Shown here one piece after another: positions 9,193 through 19,656 of a stretch of 64,000 nucleotides of DNA; the stretch's first letter is position 1, and each line of letters starts with the position of its first letter. The translations under genes and the position numbers were made by a program. The notes beneath the pieces were generated by a model. It made no database searches. It saw only the letters and a program-made list of their open reading frames with translations, and was not told the origin of the DNA. Source of the DNA: Mikania micrantha (taxonomy: Eukaryota > Streptophyta > Magnoliopsida > Asterales > Asteraceae); assembly GCA_009363875.1 (NCBI GenBank), contig CM018696.1:14527975-14591974 (forward strand). The letters run 5' to 3'.

Positions 9193-9904
9193 GTATATAA
9201 TTTAAACATCCTAAAAATCTCTGCAGTTGTTTCTTATCTTTGATTTCATCTGGAAACTTATTAGAAAAGTCTAGACTTCTATTTATAGGTATAATAGTTC
9301 CTTGTTTAATATCATGACCTAAAAATCTTATCTCTGTTTTAAATAGATTTATCTTAGTAGGAGATACTACTAATCCATTCTTATGAATTGTATCATAAAA
9401 TATATTTAAATGCTTAAAATGTTGTTCTAAAGAGTTAGAATAGATCAAAACATCATCAATATAGACTATTGAAAAATTTCCTATAGGAATAATAATATCA
9501 TTCATAATATTCTGAAATTCAGACGGAGCATTTTTTAAACCAAAAGGCATTACATTCCATTCGTAATGTCCAAATGGAACATTAAATCTTGTCTTATATT
9601 TATCTTTCTCAGAAATTTGAATCTGCCAGAATCCTGATTTCATATCAAACTTAGAAAATATCTTAGCGTCATATATCTTTTTTAATAAGTCTCTCTTATT
9701 TGGTATAGGATATCTTATCCATTCTAAAACCTTATTCAAAGGTTTATAGTTTATTACTAATCTTGGAGCACCTCTTTCTATTTCAGCGCTATTATTTACA
9801 TAAAATGCAGAGCATGACCAAGGAGACTTAGATGGTCTAATTAATTTCTTATCTAATAAATCCTTTATTTCTTTTTTACAATGTTCTTCTAATTCTTGAT
9901 TCAT
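9179..9904 (-). pseudogene. Pararetroviral reverse transcriptase domain
   Basis: The open stretch holds the RT fingers and palm: PSKSPWSCSAFYVNN, RLVINYKPLNKVLEWIRYPIP, FSKFDMKSGFWQI with the first catalytic Asp, VMPFGLKNAPSEFQ, and the active site VYIDDVLIYS at about 9450-9470. These are hallmarks of Caulimoviridae RT, as distinct from LTR-retroelement RT. The frame is open upstream of the Met at 9904, so the Met is internal to a longer polyprotein. It stops at 9179 through a frameshift, just before RNase H. Confidence 0.93.
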
Positions 9905-10709
9905 ATGTATAGACTTAGATTTGTTGGTATATTTTTCTCATCAAAATCTTTTGTATATGGTAATTCTACAATATGTTGTTTTCTTTGCCAAAAGGCATGG
10001 GTATATTAGCACATACATTTTTTATAAATTTTTCTTCAATATTTTTAATTTTAATTATATTAGTTTTATCTTTTAATTGTTCTTTTATTCTTTCATTTTT
10101 TATTTCATTTACTAAAAATTCTTTTTTTTTCTTTTAAATTTATAATATTTATTTGTTTAGATAAAACAGGTTCAGCAAATTCAAATATAATTTCTTTATT
10201 TAAAACTTTAGTAATAATTCCATTGCTATTTATAGTTATAGGATATAATTGAGTAATAAAAGGTGTTCCTAATATGATTTGAAAGGTTAGATTTTTTACT
10301 AATATTAATTGAGTTTTAAAACAGTAATTTTCTTTACATATATGAACATTTGATAGTTTATAATTTATTATAAGCCTTGAACCACTAGCAGTAGATAATC
10401 TATATGAAGTTTTTTCATAATATTGTGTAGGTATAATTCCTTCTTAAATACAATTCATATCAGCTCCACTATCAATCAAAGCTGTTAAAGTGATTCTAAA
10501 TTCGTTATTAACAATTATATTTACTTTAGTATACACTTTGATATATTTAGTTCTTTTAATATATTAATTTCATTAGTCTTATTACCTTTAATTATTATAC
10601 TTCCGACATTAGTTTCCTTTTCTTTTCCTTTTTCAATATTTTTAATCTGTAACTTGATTATTTTAATATCTTCTTTATATTTTTTTAATTGTTCTTGTAA
10701 TTCTTGCAT
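9905..10709 (-). pseudogene. Pararetroviral pol N-terminus with aspartic protease, disrupted
   Basis: The ATG at 10709 starts a Lys/Glu-rich coiled-coil-like stretch (MQELQEQLKKYKEDIK) that stops at 10521. In a second frame the aspartic protease active site IDSGADMNCI is visible at about 10453-10482, followed directly by an in-frame TAA. Beyond it come protease-like strands (ILGTPFITQLYPITIN) and a linker into the RT. The protease would cleave the viral polyprotein. A frameshift near 10545 and the TAA next to the active site disable it. Whether pol starts at 10709 or continues from the coat frame is unclear. Confidence 0.8.
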
Positions 10710-10784
10710 GGTTATAGGTTTTTCTGGTTTTTTAAATTTTTTATAAATATCTTCTAAATTATATATTTCAGTAGTATCTTCTAT

Positions 10785-12870
10785 TGTTTCTGATTTTTAT
10801 TAAATTTTCTTTTAATTTTTCTAAATATAATTGTTTTAAATTCAAATCTTCAGTATTTTCTAAAAGCTTTAGTAATATTAGATTTTCTTCATTATTTATC
10901 ATATTTATATATCCATCAATATTACATAAACATGGACCAATGCATCCACATTCTTCATCATTGTTAATGCTAGTATTATCGCTATCAGAAATATAATTTA
11001 TATCGTTACTATCATAATCTGAAAATTCTTCATCACTAATTTTAGTATCTAAAATTTTATTTATTTGTTCTTTTAATTCATCTGATATATTTAATTCATT
11101 TATCTTTCTTTTTGAATAACAATTTTTGAGGTATGTCCTCTTTTACCACAAGTATAACAAGTTACTATTTTTCTTTTATAAAACTTTTGTTTTTTATTTT
11201 TATTATAATTTTGTTCTTCAATTTTAGGTTTTCTATTCTTATAATTTTTTCTATAATTTTTTCCTTTTATATAATTATTTCTTTTTATATAATTATTTTT
11301 TCTTTTTGAATTACTTGGTATTTTTATATTTTCAAAACCATATTGTTCACAAAAATTACCTAATTCATTTCTACTACTAATATCATCTTTCTTCATTTTT
11401 TGTTTTAATTTTAAATCATTACATATTTGTAAACCTTCTTGATTTATATGATTTATTATTTGTCCATATGTCAATTCATCATATGGTATATAATTGTTAT
11501 TTTCTCTTTTAATTTTCTTTCTAACTCTTTCCGCAAATAATTTTGGTAATCCTGCAATAAATCTTTCTTTCCAATATGATTGTTTACAATCACTTCTCAT
11601 CATAACTTTAGATATAAAAACATCTTTAAACCATCTAAAATCTTGTAATTTTCTACACGTAAGATTTAATAATATTAAAGAACTCCTTTCTTGGTAATCT
11701 GAAGGATTTCCTATAAAATTTTTTATAATAGCGAATATAAGTGTATTTATTATATCTGTTTCTTCAGTTTGGACTTGAATTCCATTTTCTAATTTCACTT
11801 TTTTAGCATTTGCAATAAATTGTTTATCATAATCTGTTACATAATTATCCTACCATCCTTTTAAATTTCCGGAAAAACCAGAAACAATCATTTTGAAAAT
11901 TTGTATTTCATTATTTCCTATTTGTTTATATGCATTAGATGCCATAGTCATTTCTTGTAATATATTTAGAATTTGAAATTCAGATTGTCCGTCTATATTC
12001 CATTCATATATAGATTTACCATCGTATGCAGTATAAACTCTATTACTACCTTCTTCAATTTGTACATCAGGAGGAGTTGGTTTATAATACCAATTCCTGG
12101 TATCCGGTTTTAAAGTAAAATTTTTTAATTTATTTATTGTTTCATTTTTCATATTATTAAATTGAGATTCTAATTTGTTATAAGAGGAATCTGAATTATA
12201 AGATTCATCATCTCCATCATTTATAGTATTTAGACTTAATTTTTTTAATTTTTCTAATGTTTCTAATTGTTCTTTCATTAAATTTAAATTTTTTTCTTTT
12301 TTATTTAAAATTATAGGAGTATCTATAATAAAAGGTTTGAATATAGGATTTTCTATTTTTATTTCTTTTCCTATAATTTTTTTCTTTACTTCTAATTCCG
12401 TTTTTTCATTTTCAATTCTTTCTAATTGTTCTCCTATAGTATTTAATTTTTCATTTGTATAATTATTCTGACAAATAATTGTATTTAAATTTTTCTTATC
12501 ATCGTCACCAAGGTTTGCTAAAGGTACCCCAATATATTCTCTTCTTTCTTTTATAATTTTTATGTTTTCATGAGGAGGATGAATACTAACTAATTCTTCA
12601 TTGTTTTTTATTAGTGTATAATTTTTTTGTAATTTTATTATTAACAGATATTTGTTCGATAGTAGGATATTTAATATTATTTCTTACAATATATAGGTAA
12701 CCAAGTAAAAATGTAATATTTTCATTATTGTTAATAATATAATCTTCCCATTCTTTTCTATGTAGTAATCTAGATTCTTGATTAAATGTTTTATGATACC
12801 ATATTAGATTATCTAAATTATATTTATTTAATATTTCACATCTTAAAAAATTCATCATTTCTTTATTCAT
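10785..12870 (-). pseudogene. Pararetroviral coat protein with zinc knuckle, several breaks
   Basis: Reading from an ATG at 12870, the pieces are 12870-12598, a frame open from about 12590 through the Met at 12278 to 11850, 11849-11100, and a tail to about 10795. The middle carries acidic and coiled-coil-prone stretches. The C-terminal part is Lys/Arg/Asn-rich and ends in a CCHC-type zinc knuckle (CYTCGKRGHTSK, about 11120-11162), the RNA-binding signature of caulimovirid coat proteins. An in-frame TAG at about 11850 splits it. A one-base deletion in an A run removes the last knuckle Cys and shifts the acidic tail into another frame. Confidence 0.82.
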
Positions 12871-12871
12871 T

Positions 12872-13143
12872 TTAACAAGTGAATTTAGTTATTTCAGTAG
12901 AAATTATTTTTATCTTTTTAAATGATATTCTATTTCTTCATTTAAATGAAATTGAAGATTTGTATAATAATATAATTTATTTACTCGATCTTCTATATTT
13001 TCTTCTTCTATTTCATTATTAAAATAATTATCTATTTTTAATAGTTCATTTTGATAGTTATATAATTTTTCATAACATTCTTTTATTAAAAATTTAAGAA
13101 GTCTTATTTGAGAATTTCTACACTGAATTTTTGTATCACTCAT
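12872..13143 (-). pseudogene. Small pararetroviral ORF B, second copy of a tandem pair
   Basis: The ATG at 13143 begins MSDTKIQCRN and continues into a helical, charged, coiled-coil-like protein. The frame stops at 12910. In the next frame an ending STEITKFTC and TAA (12872-12874) is present, so one indel near 12915 separates them. The full span is 272 nt, about 90 codons minus one base. Start and end motifs match ORF A just upstream, and the next ATG (12870) lies one base after the stop. By position it could correspond to the aphid-transmission or virion-associated proteins of caulimoviruses; sequence alone does not show that. Confidence 0.65.
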
Positions 13144-13144
13144 A

Positions 13145-13401
13145 TTAACAAGTATATTTTGATATATTTGTAGAACAAATTTTTATAAGTTCTTTATTAA
13201 TTTTTATTTTATCTTGTAAAAAATATTTAAAATTCATATGATGAAATTTTTGTATTTTATCATTATATTATTTTCTTCTAAATATTGATTTGTTTTTTCT
13301 AACTCTATTTTATATATTTTTGATTTTTTATGAAATTCTTTTAATGCTGAAACATAAAATTGAACTTGAGGATTCCTTCTTTGAATTCTAGTATCACTCA
13401 T
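13145..13401 (-). pseudogene. Small pararetroviral ORF A, first copy of a tandem pair
   Basis: The ATG at 13399-13401 overlaps the TGA of the movement-protein frame (ATGA). The protein starts MSDTRIQRRNPQ and is charged and helix-prone. One frameshift near 13240 gives a premature TGA at 13234; the alternative frame continues to STNISKYTC and TAA at 13145-13147. The span is 257 nt. The shared MSDT(R/K)IQ start and ST-I-K-TC end show that ORF A and ORF B are paralogues. ORF B starts one base after this stop. Confidence 0.65.
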
Positions 13402-14402
13402 AATTGTTTTAAAAAATCCATATCAGATTTACTAGGATTATATAACTTATCAGATTTATTATCTTCTTCTTGTTCATAAAAAGCCTTAGGTATAGAATTA
13501 GAATAATCTATTCCTGCTATTTTCATTGATTATGATCTTATTAAATTATTTCTTTGTATATTATTTATACTATTTATACTATTGCTTGATGTTGAATATC
13601 TAGCAGAATTATTATTATTATTATTAAAAGATATTTCTATTGAACCATCAGATTTTTCTATTATTCTAGATGTTTGATTATCTATATCTATTGGTTTTGG
13701 TGGATTTATATCTTGTAAATTCCAATTTAAAGATTGTGTTATTTCATTCCATTTTAATCTTTTTGGAGTAATAACTATAGTTGTAGTCATGGTTTTATAA
13801 TAAACTCTATATATTACGACTGCATCATTAGTTTTTTCTTTAAATTATAAATTTCTTGTTTTTATTGTTAAAGTTAAAGTATCAAGAATGTTTGGATCAA
13901 ATAATCCTATAGAAAAATTAGGATAACAATTAAAATATATTGGACCATTGGCTATATTTGATTCAGCCATGGCTAATAATGAATTATTGAAATTAGTGTG
14001 TCTAGCATCTCTTAATATAGTTAATATAGGAGCGTCTATTCCTAATCTGAACATAGGTTTTATAGCTACCTGTACTAATCCTATATGTAAAAATTTATAA
14101 TTCTTTCTATGGTTTAATATAGCTTCTTCAGATAATAATTGTAAATTTTGATGATCTTTATTTATAGGAATAGTTTGTTCAGTCATTTTGATTGAGTAAT
14201 CTTGTAAGAAATCAAAAGTTCCTATTTTATATATAGTTTTTACATCTTGTTTAGGTATATTCCAATTTAATAAATTGTTTTCAATTTGAGAAATACTTAT
14301 CTCTAAAGAATTCATATTGTTGTTTAAATCTTCCTCTTGATCATTAGCTGAAGTATTTGAGCTATGACCTCTTCGTGATAAAAATCTAGATATCTGATTC
14401 AT
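13398..14402 (-). pseudogene. Pararetroviral movement protein (30K superfamily) with two in-frame stops
   Basis: The ATG at 14402 opens a frame of 335 codons to TGA 13398-13400 if two TAA codons (13843-13845 and about 13530-13532) are ignored; there is no shift. That length agrees with caulimovirus movement proteins (about 330 aa). The 30K core is clear: HIGLVQVAIKPMFRLG with the following conserved Asp, LRDARH, and ANGPIYFNCYPNFS. After the first stop, SDGSIEISF is part of the usual downstream block. The protein would line plasmodesmata for cell-to-cell spread. Two nonsense codons inactivate this copy. Confidence 0.9.
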
Positions 14403-14404
14403 TA

Positions 14405-14639
14405 ATGTTAACCCTTTCTTATTGCGATAACCGAATAACTACATCTTATTACTTTAGGGCCCACATTAAAGTAAATTTAAAGGTGTAGGTTTTTTCTTAT
14501 TTTTTTATTAATGTAAGTGGGTTCTACATTAATTAAAAAGAAAAAAGAAAAAACATACACCTTTAGATTTATTTTAGTGTGAGCCCCAAAGTAATACGAT
14601 GTAGTTATTCGGTTAACGCAATAAACATGGGTTAACATT
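14405..14639. mobile_element. Foldback MITE, about 235 bp, next to the movement-protein start
   Basis: The two arms (14405-14503 and about 14535-14639) are inverted copies of each other, beginning AATGTTAACCC and sharing TAACCGAATAACTACATC, with a short AT-rich loop. There is no coding content. It starts within three bases of the viral ATG at 14402, so the normal viral leader is absent there. A target duplication is not clear. Confidence 0.82.
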
Positions 14640-15265
14640 TGACCCTCTCCGTATGTATGTGTGTGTGTGTGTATAGGGAATGTAATATTGTTAACTCATG
14701 GAAAATGAACTAACCTGTTAATTATCATCCAATGGTTAATCTAAAAAGTAAGTGTATAGGATCGTGTCACTGTCATTTTTCTTTTATTAATATAGGAGGG
14801 CTTTTATGACTATTTGTTACCACTCAAAAAACTAAATATCTAATATATTTTAATAAATCTAATTTTTTATAAGAAGTTTACCCCCTCTTTTTTAAATATT
14901 CATAATTTTTTTATTCTATATTATTTTGAAAAAATAATATAAGTCACTGAGCACAACCTCGGATCCTAACCACTGAATCCTTAACCTTGAAAGACAACCA
15001 CAGAAGCTCTCTTTCTAAATAACCACGGATAAACAACCACGTAAGATTGAAGACCGAAGAACCACGAAAGATTTTAGTCTAGGTTTTTGATTCCGTTTTT
15101 GTAATGTAATAATTCAGTTGTTATGCATTCACTTATTCATTGCTTGTGTTTGCTTTATTCTCGTACTTTAATTTATGTTTGATGTCCCTATCAATGTGAC
15201 GTCACCCATGAACTATATCGGGTATTTAATCCCCGACATTCTCTTAATTTAACGACGATGAAATT
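14640..15265. other. Unassigned intergenic sequence with a short (TG)n run
   Basis: A (TG)n run at about 14652-14672 is followed by TATAGGGAATG, which resembles the left end of the element at 55761. The rest is AT-rich, with ACAACCAC repeats at 14990-15070. I see no gene and no viral leader or tRNA primer site. Confidence 0.5.
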
Positions 15266-17221
15266 TGTCACACCCCCACCTCTCGTCACCTGAGAATGAT
15301 GTCATCAAAAGGGTAGCGGAAGCATAGTGGTGATGTCTCAGAGCATGAGGGGTGACTTACTTGATCCGGTATCATCATAGCACACAGATTACGAAAAGTA
15401 AAACTTACATTACAAGGTTCGTGGTTACAAATATTATTACAGTTTAGACATATTACAATTTATTTAATTACAGTTGTTGCTAGTGTTGTGAGTGCATCCT
15501 CACCGTTGTCCTTGATTGCCTGCAAAAGTTTTAGTTTCGAAAACATCAGCACAAAGCTGGTGAGTTCATACAGTTTAGTTAAATCATATGATATGACAGT
15601 TAAGTTCAAATACATGTTCACAGTTCCGGATAACCATGGGACCTGTATCTAGTTCCTTTCGGACGATATGTTCAGTTCTCGATATTACCCGTCGGTAAAT
15701 ATCTTATTGCCTCATTATCTTAATGTCTATCACACCATTAAGAAAGTTCAGGAAACAGATAACAAACATTCACACCAGGGAGATGCAATCCTCCCAGTGA
15801 ATGGGGTGTCAACCGATAGTACTATCAATGTTTTCTGCTCGGCCACATGGGTTCACTAGATACAGTTCAAGAATGAGGACTTTGATATCATGATAGAGAT
15901 ACTAACGGCAACAATCCCATGAAATCCACAAATTTAGTTAATCACATGAAATCACGCAGATAACAGTGACACATATCATATGATCAAGAAAAGTTTAGCG
16001 TTAAACCCCGATGTTTATAAAACATTAAAAGAACAGGGGTGGTACGAAACTCACCTGATGATATAAGGTAGCAAAATCTCTCCAATAACAACAAAGAGAT
16101 GATTCTGCATTTAATTATATTTAATAAGTTATTTTTGTTCTAGTTTACTGATTAGATCTTTCTGAACGTTCAATGTCAAAGACATTGCTTAATAAATCAT
16201 CAACTCGATATTAATTATATCATTAACCAATTTAAGGTTATATCATACAATGTATGATAATGTAGGAACCTACATTGCATTAGGTTCCTAACACAAAGTT
16301 GATGACACTCTAGATTAATCTAAATAATCTCGGATTAATCAAATAGTTAATATTGTTGATTATAATATTAAGACAATTTTTAGATGATTTAAGGGCTTAG
16401 AATGATTAATCCTTGTTATTGATTACCCAATATCATGAAATATCACAATGTAGCACCATAATAGGTGAAATAACCAGATTTAACATACTAATCTGACTGT
16501 TATCATAAACATCAGATAATCATTCCAATGAGTATGTTAATGATTATGATTAGTTTGAAACACTTGGATTTAACCTTTGCATTTCAAAGATTAATCAAAC
16601 TAATCACCTACATTGTCATAATCAAATGGTTTAAACCATTATAATCATAGGTATGATTTCATGCAAACGGGCGGGCATCACAACGGATCAAAACAAGGAT
16701 TTAACCGTTAGAACTTCGTGTTCTTCGTTATAATCAATCCTAGCCATCATCTAGGCAATAATCAACAATCCTAACTATCTCATTACGTTCAAAATCAAGA
16801 TCTAATCAATCAAAATCAAACTAGAAGGTTAAAACGAAACGTTACCTGTTCTGACGAGTTCCTGCGGGTAAAACTACGATCGGGACTTGTATATACGATC
16901 CGTGGGATGATCCAGATGTTTGAGGAGCTTAGATTTGAAGTTTGGAAGTGTTATGGAGTTGGTTTTGCGTCTAAGAACAAAGCAGGGTCGAAAATGGTGA
17001 TATTCTACAAGCTTCTACGCAATCTGATCCATTTTAAAAATTTTTGCCGACATAGGACATGGGGCGTAACGCCTGGGTTGGTGCACCCACGCCAGGCGTA
17101 CCGCCTGACCCGATTTTCATCCCATTTTTGATTTTAAACTTCGTTTCGCGATTCCGGGGGCATACGAACTCCGTTTTGCGTGCGGTTTTCGCCCACGTTC
17201 ATCATTTTTCACGTTCTAACA
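15266..17221 (-). repeat. LTR of a second retrotransposon family, minus orientation, about 1.96 kb
   Basis: On the minus strand it begins TGTTAGAACGTG (17221) and ends GGGGGTGTGACA (15266). A purine-rich TAATGGGGAT precedes the start. The ending is shared with the LTR at 2055, while the beginning differs. It contains the palindromic GC motifs GGCGTAACGCC and CAGGCGTACCGCC at 17060-17112. No tRNA primer site follows on the left side, so it acts as a solo LTR or a 3' LTR. No clean target duplication is visible. Confidence 0.65.
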
Positions 17222-17430
17222 ATCCCCATTAACAAAAGTTGTTAATTCCTCGTGGATTTCAAACACGATCAAATGTGCTTACGTCATTAATGCCGAATTC
17301 TTCGTACGCAACTGCCACAAAATTCTCCTGGAATCCTTAATTATGTGTTTTTCTGAAAACTCTTTCTTCCTTGGCAAGAAACACTCAGATCATAAATCAA
17401 GAGGGAGTTGGTCTAAAATAATAGTATACA
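17222..17430 (-). other. Possible fragment of internal retrotransposon sequence before the LTR
   Basis: Minus-strand sequence leading into the LTR at 17221 has a short open stretch and a purine-rich end, as the 3' end of an internal domain would. No conserved domain is visible. The rest up to 17720 is AT-rich and unassigned. Confidence 0.35.
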
Positions 17431-17722
17431 GCCTAAATCAATAACAATGACTTGAATAATTCTGTTCAACAATAGGGAATTCACTAACCAACACTTTTAA
17501 ACTAATTTCTAGCTACCAATTTTAATCAAAAAAAATGTATGATGCACAACACATCAAAATGGTTTTTAATGGCTTTAATCAGGCAGAAACCAAATTTATA
17601 TGAATCATTTTAATTATATTTTTTTTCAAGATATAAAATATGGGATTATAAATAAGTTTAATGGTTAACTTATAAGGTTAGATTATGATAAGATGCAATC
17701 CATGTATACATGTATATATCTA

Positions 17723-18235
17723 TCTATTATCTATATACTTAATAAATCAAAATAAGTAGATGACACTTGTCAAAAATATAGAGCATTCTCAAATATTTTT
17801 CCCGCTTCTCTCTCTTAATAAATATACAACTTTAATAAACTATTTTATAATTATATATGCTTTATACCTTTTTAATAAAAAGTTAGTAATATTAAAAAAA
17901 ATTTTTATATTAATAGTATAAATACTATTATCTTATATATACATTTATCATTAAAAAGGATTTCTTGATATTATAAAAAATATCTTAATCAAAAAACACA
18001 CTTTTAAAAACTCAAATTATTATAAAACATGAAACTTTTCCAATAATTTATAACTCATAAAATCTTTTTATAATTCATAAGTCACTATTATTAACTATTT
18101 TTTTTTTCTTTTTCAACTTGTGTAATAATAGATAACATCCTATAATTTTGTAAAAAATGAAATGTTTAGAAACCAAACTTTGAAAAAGGAATTTTTTTAA
18201 AATACAATATTATTATATTAATTACTATCTTGAAA
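17723..18235 (+). mobile_element. Helitron-like element, 5' part
   Basis: It starts A|TCTATTATC and then TAATAAATCAAAATAA and GACACTTGTC, a 5' end shared with the elements at 28123 and 32298. The interior matches the same AT-rich family (TTTTTCAACTTGTGTAATAA, GAAATGTTTAGAAACCAAAC) through about 18230. The 3' hairpin and CTRR end seen in related copies is missing, so it is truncated. Confidence 0.6.
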
Positions 18236-18599
18236 AATTAGGCTTTTTAATTAGGTGGTTTAGTTTATTAAAGCAAAAATACTATTAGACAAATGTCAAT
18301 TTAATTATAAAATATCCATAATTTTAACACTTTAAAATATGCAAAACCTAAACATTCACAATAAAAGCGTAAATCATGAAGCTCGAAAATTGATCATTTT
18401 AGTTGTTAATTTCTTATATTTTGATTACATGTCACTTTATGTTTTTTCGTATGTTATCACTGGCATATATATTGAATTTTTATTATTATACTAGTTTAAA
18501 TGATATCTCTAATATTACAACTTAAAAGTGGGTTATTTTGATATTTGAATGTTTAAGGTTTTGATTATTTGATATTTTGAATACACAAATATAGGAAGT

Positions 18600-18775
18600 A
18601 TAAACAATTTTTTAATTAAATTCAAATCAAATCAATTCGAATTCGGATCGAATTCGAATTGGATTTTTCGAATCGATTTCGAATTCGAATGCTCTTAAAA
18701 AATTCAAACTTCGAAATCATTCGATTCGAGATATTCGAGTTATTCAAAATTCGATTCGATGAACACCCCTAAACC
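18600..18775. repeat. TTCGAATTCG-rich element fragment ending GAACACCCCTA
   Basis: A dense run of overlapping TTCGAATTCGAAT palindromes ends in GAACACCCCTAAA, the terminus also seen at 29320. It is a fragment of a dispersed non-coding element. 18236-18600 and 18776-19279 show no gene. Confidence 0.5.
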
Positions 18776-19279
18776 TAGTATATATATTATATCAGTAAGG
18801 TGTTCTCACGATGTGAACATAAACAAAACATTTAGGCTAGTAGATTTTGGCTCGTAAAAGTTCACGCCAACTCATGGTTTATCAAGCCATACATATGAGC
18901 TGATTTTTGTAAACACATTTGATCCTATACGTTATTTTCACGTGGAATTTTTTTTTTCCTGATAGATTAGTAGGGTTAAGATTGTTCATGTTTTTTAGTT
19001 TCTTTTGGTAAGTGACCTAAGTCCTTCATTTCATGCATATGATATAACTTTTTTAATGATTATGTAAGTTTATTTTAGGAAAAATACAAATATTTTTTTC
19101 TAAAACATTGTTTAGATACACACATATACATGTTTTAAATGGATTCGTTTGTTATCAAAAAGACAAGAAATATTTAAATCAACCAATAGAATAAACCAAA
19201 CACAAAAATAAAATTGTGTTACAAATACCGCTGTGAAAACTCCGAAAAGTCACTGTATAGCACAGTTCATAAGTATTAA

Positions 19280-19570
19280 GGCTATGTGTTGTGCACCATG
19301 AGTGAAGCGTGAGGGGACCGGTCACGCCCCGTTCGTTCCCTCCCTTCATTACACAGGGGCATGAGGGTGGCGTGAGGCTGCTCACCTGTGAAAGAACAAG
19401 AAGGGGGGAAATGTGGTGATGACGTGGAGTAATAGGGAAGTGATGAGGGAGTGATAGATAACATATGTAAAGGTGATGTGGAGTGATAAGGGGGTGATAA
19501 TGTTGGTTGATTATGTGGCACCTACGTGACGCATACGTAGAGTGATAGGGGTGATGTATAACACATAGCG
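19280..19570. mobile_element. Tourist-like MITE (PIF/Harbinger type), 291 bp
   Basis: Terminal inverted repeats GGCTATGTGTT and AACACATAGCG are flanked by TAA on both sides (19277-19279, 19571-19573), the three-base target typical of PIF/Harbinger. The interior is GTGATG-rich and non-coding. A sister copy lies at 37259-37543. Confidence 0.85.
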
Positions 19571-19656
19571 TAAGTAGCACGTTGTAAAATAAGGTGAGTG
19601 CTTGTGTAATCATTAATTGTAAAAGAATATCAATTTTTTGTGTAATGAAAAAAAAT

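Larger units (their letters stand above)
6957..14402 (-). mobile_element. Endogenous pararetrovirus (Caulimoviridae-like), nearly a full gene set
   Basis: A very AT-rich minus-strand block encodes, in viral order, a movement protein (13398-14402), two small ORFs (13145-13401, 12872-13143), a coat protein (about 10785-12870), protease/RT/RNase H (8635-10709) and a terminal ORF (7421-8638). A promoter-like region and a short ORF follow (6957-7218). There are no LTRs and no integrase; a 30K-type movement protein linked to an RT with YIDD is diagnostic of plant pararetroviruses. Stops and frameshifts in every ORF but the terminal one mark it as a decayed integrated copy. Base composition differs sharply from the GC-richer flanking LTRs. 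Genus is not assigned. Confidence 0.93.

Noticed and set aside
13530..13790. Separate 86-codon gene after the movement protein
   Set aside because: It is in the same frame as the movement protein and separated only by a stop codon; it is that protein's C-terminal part.
19179..19613. 144-codon minus-strand frame
   Set aside because: It covers a Tourist-like MITE and has low-complexity His/Ser text with no homology I recognise.
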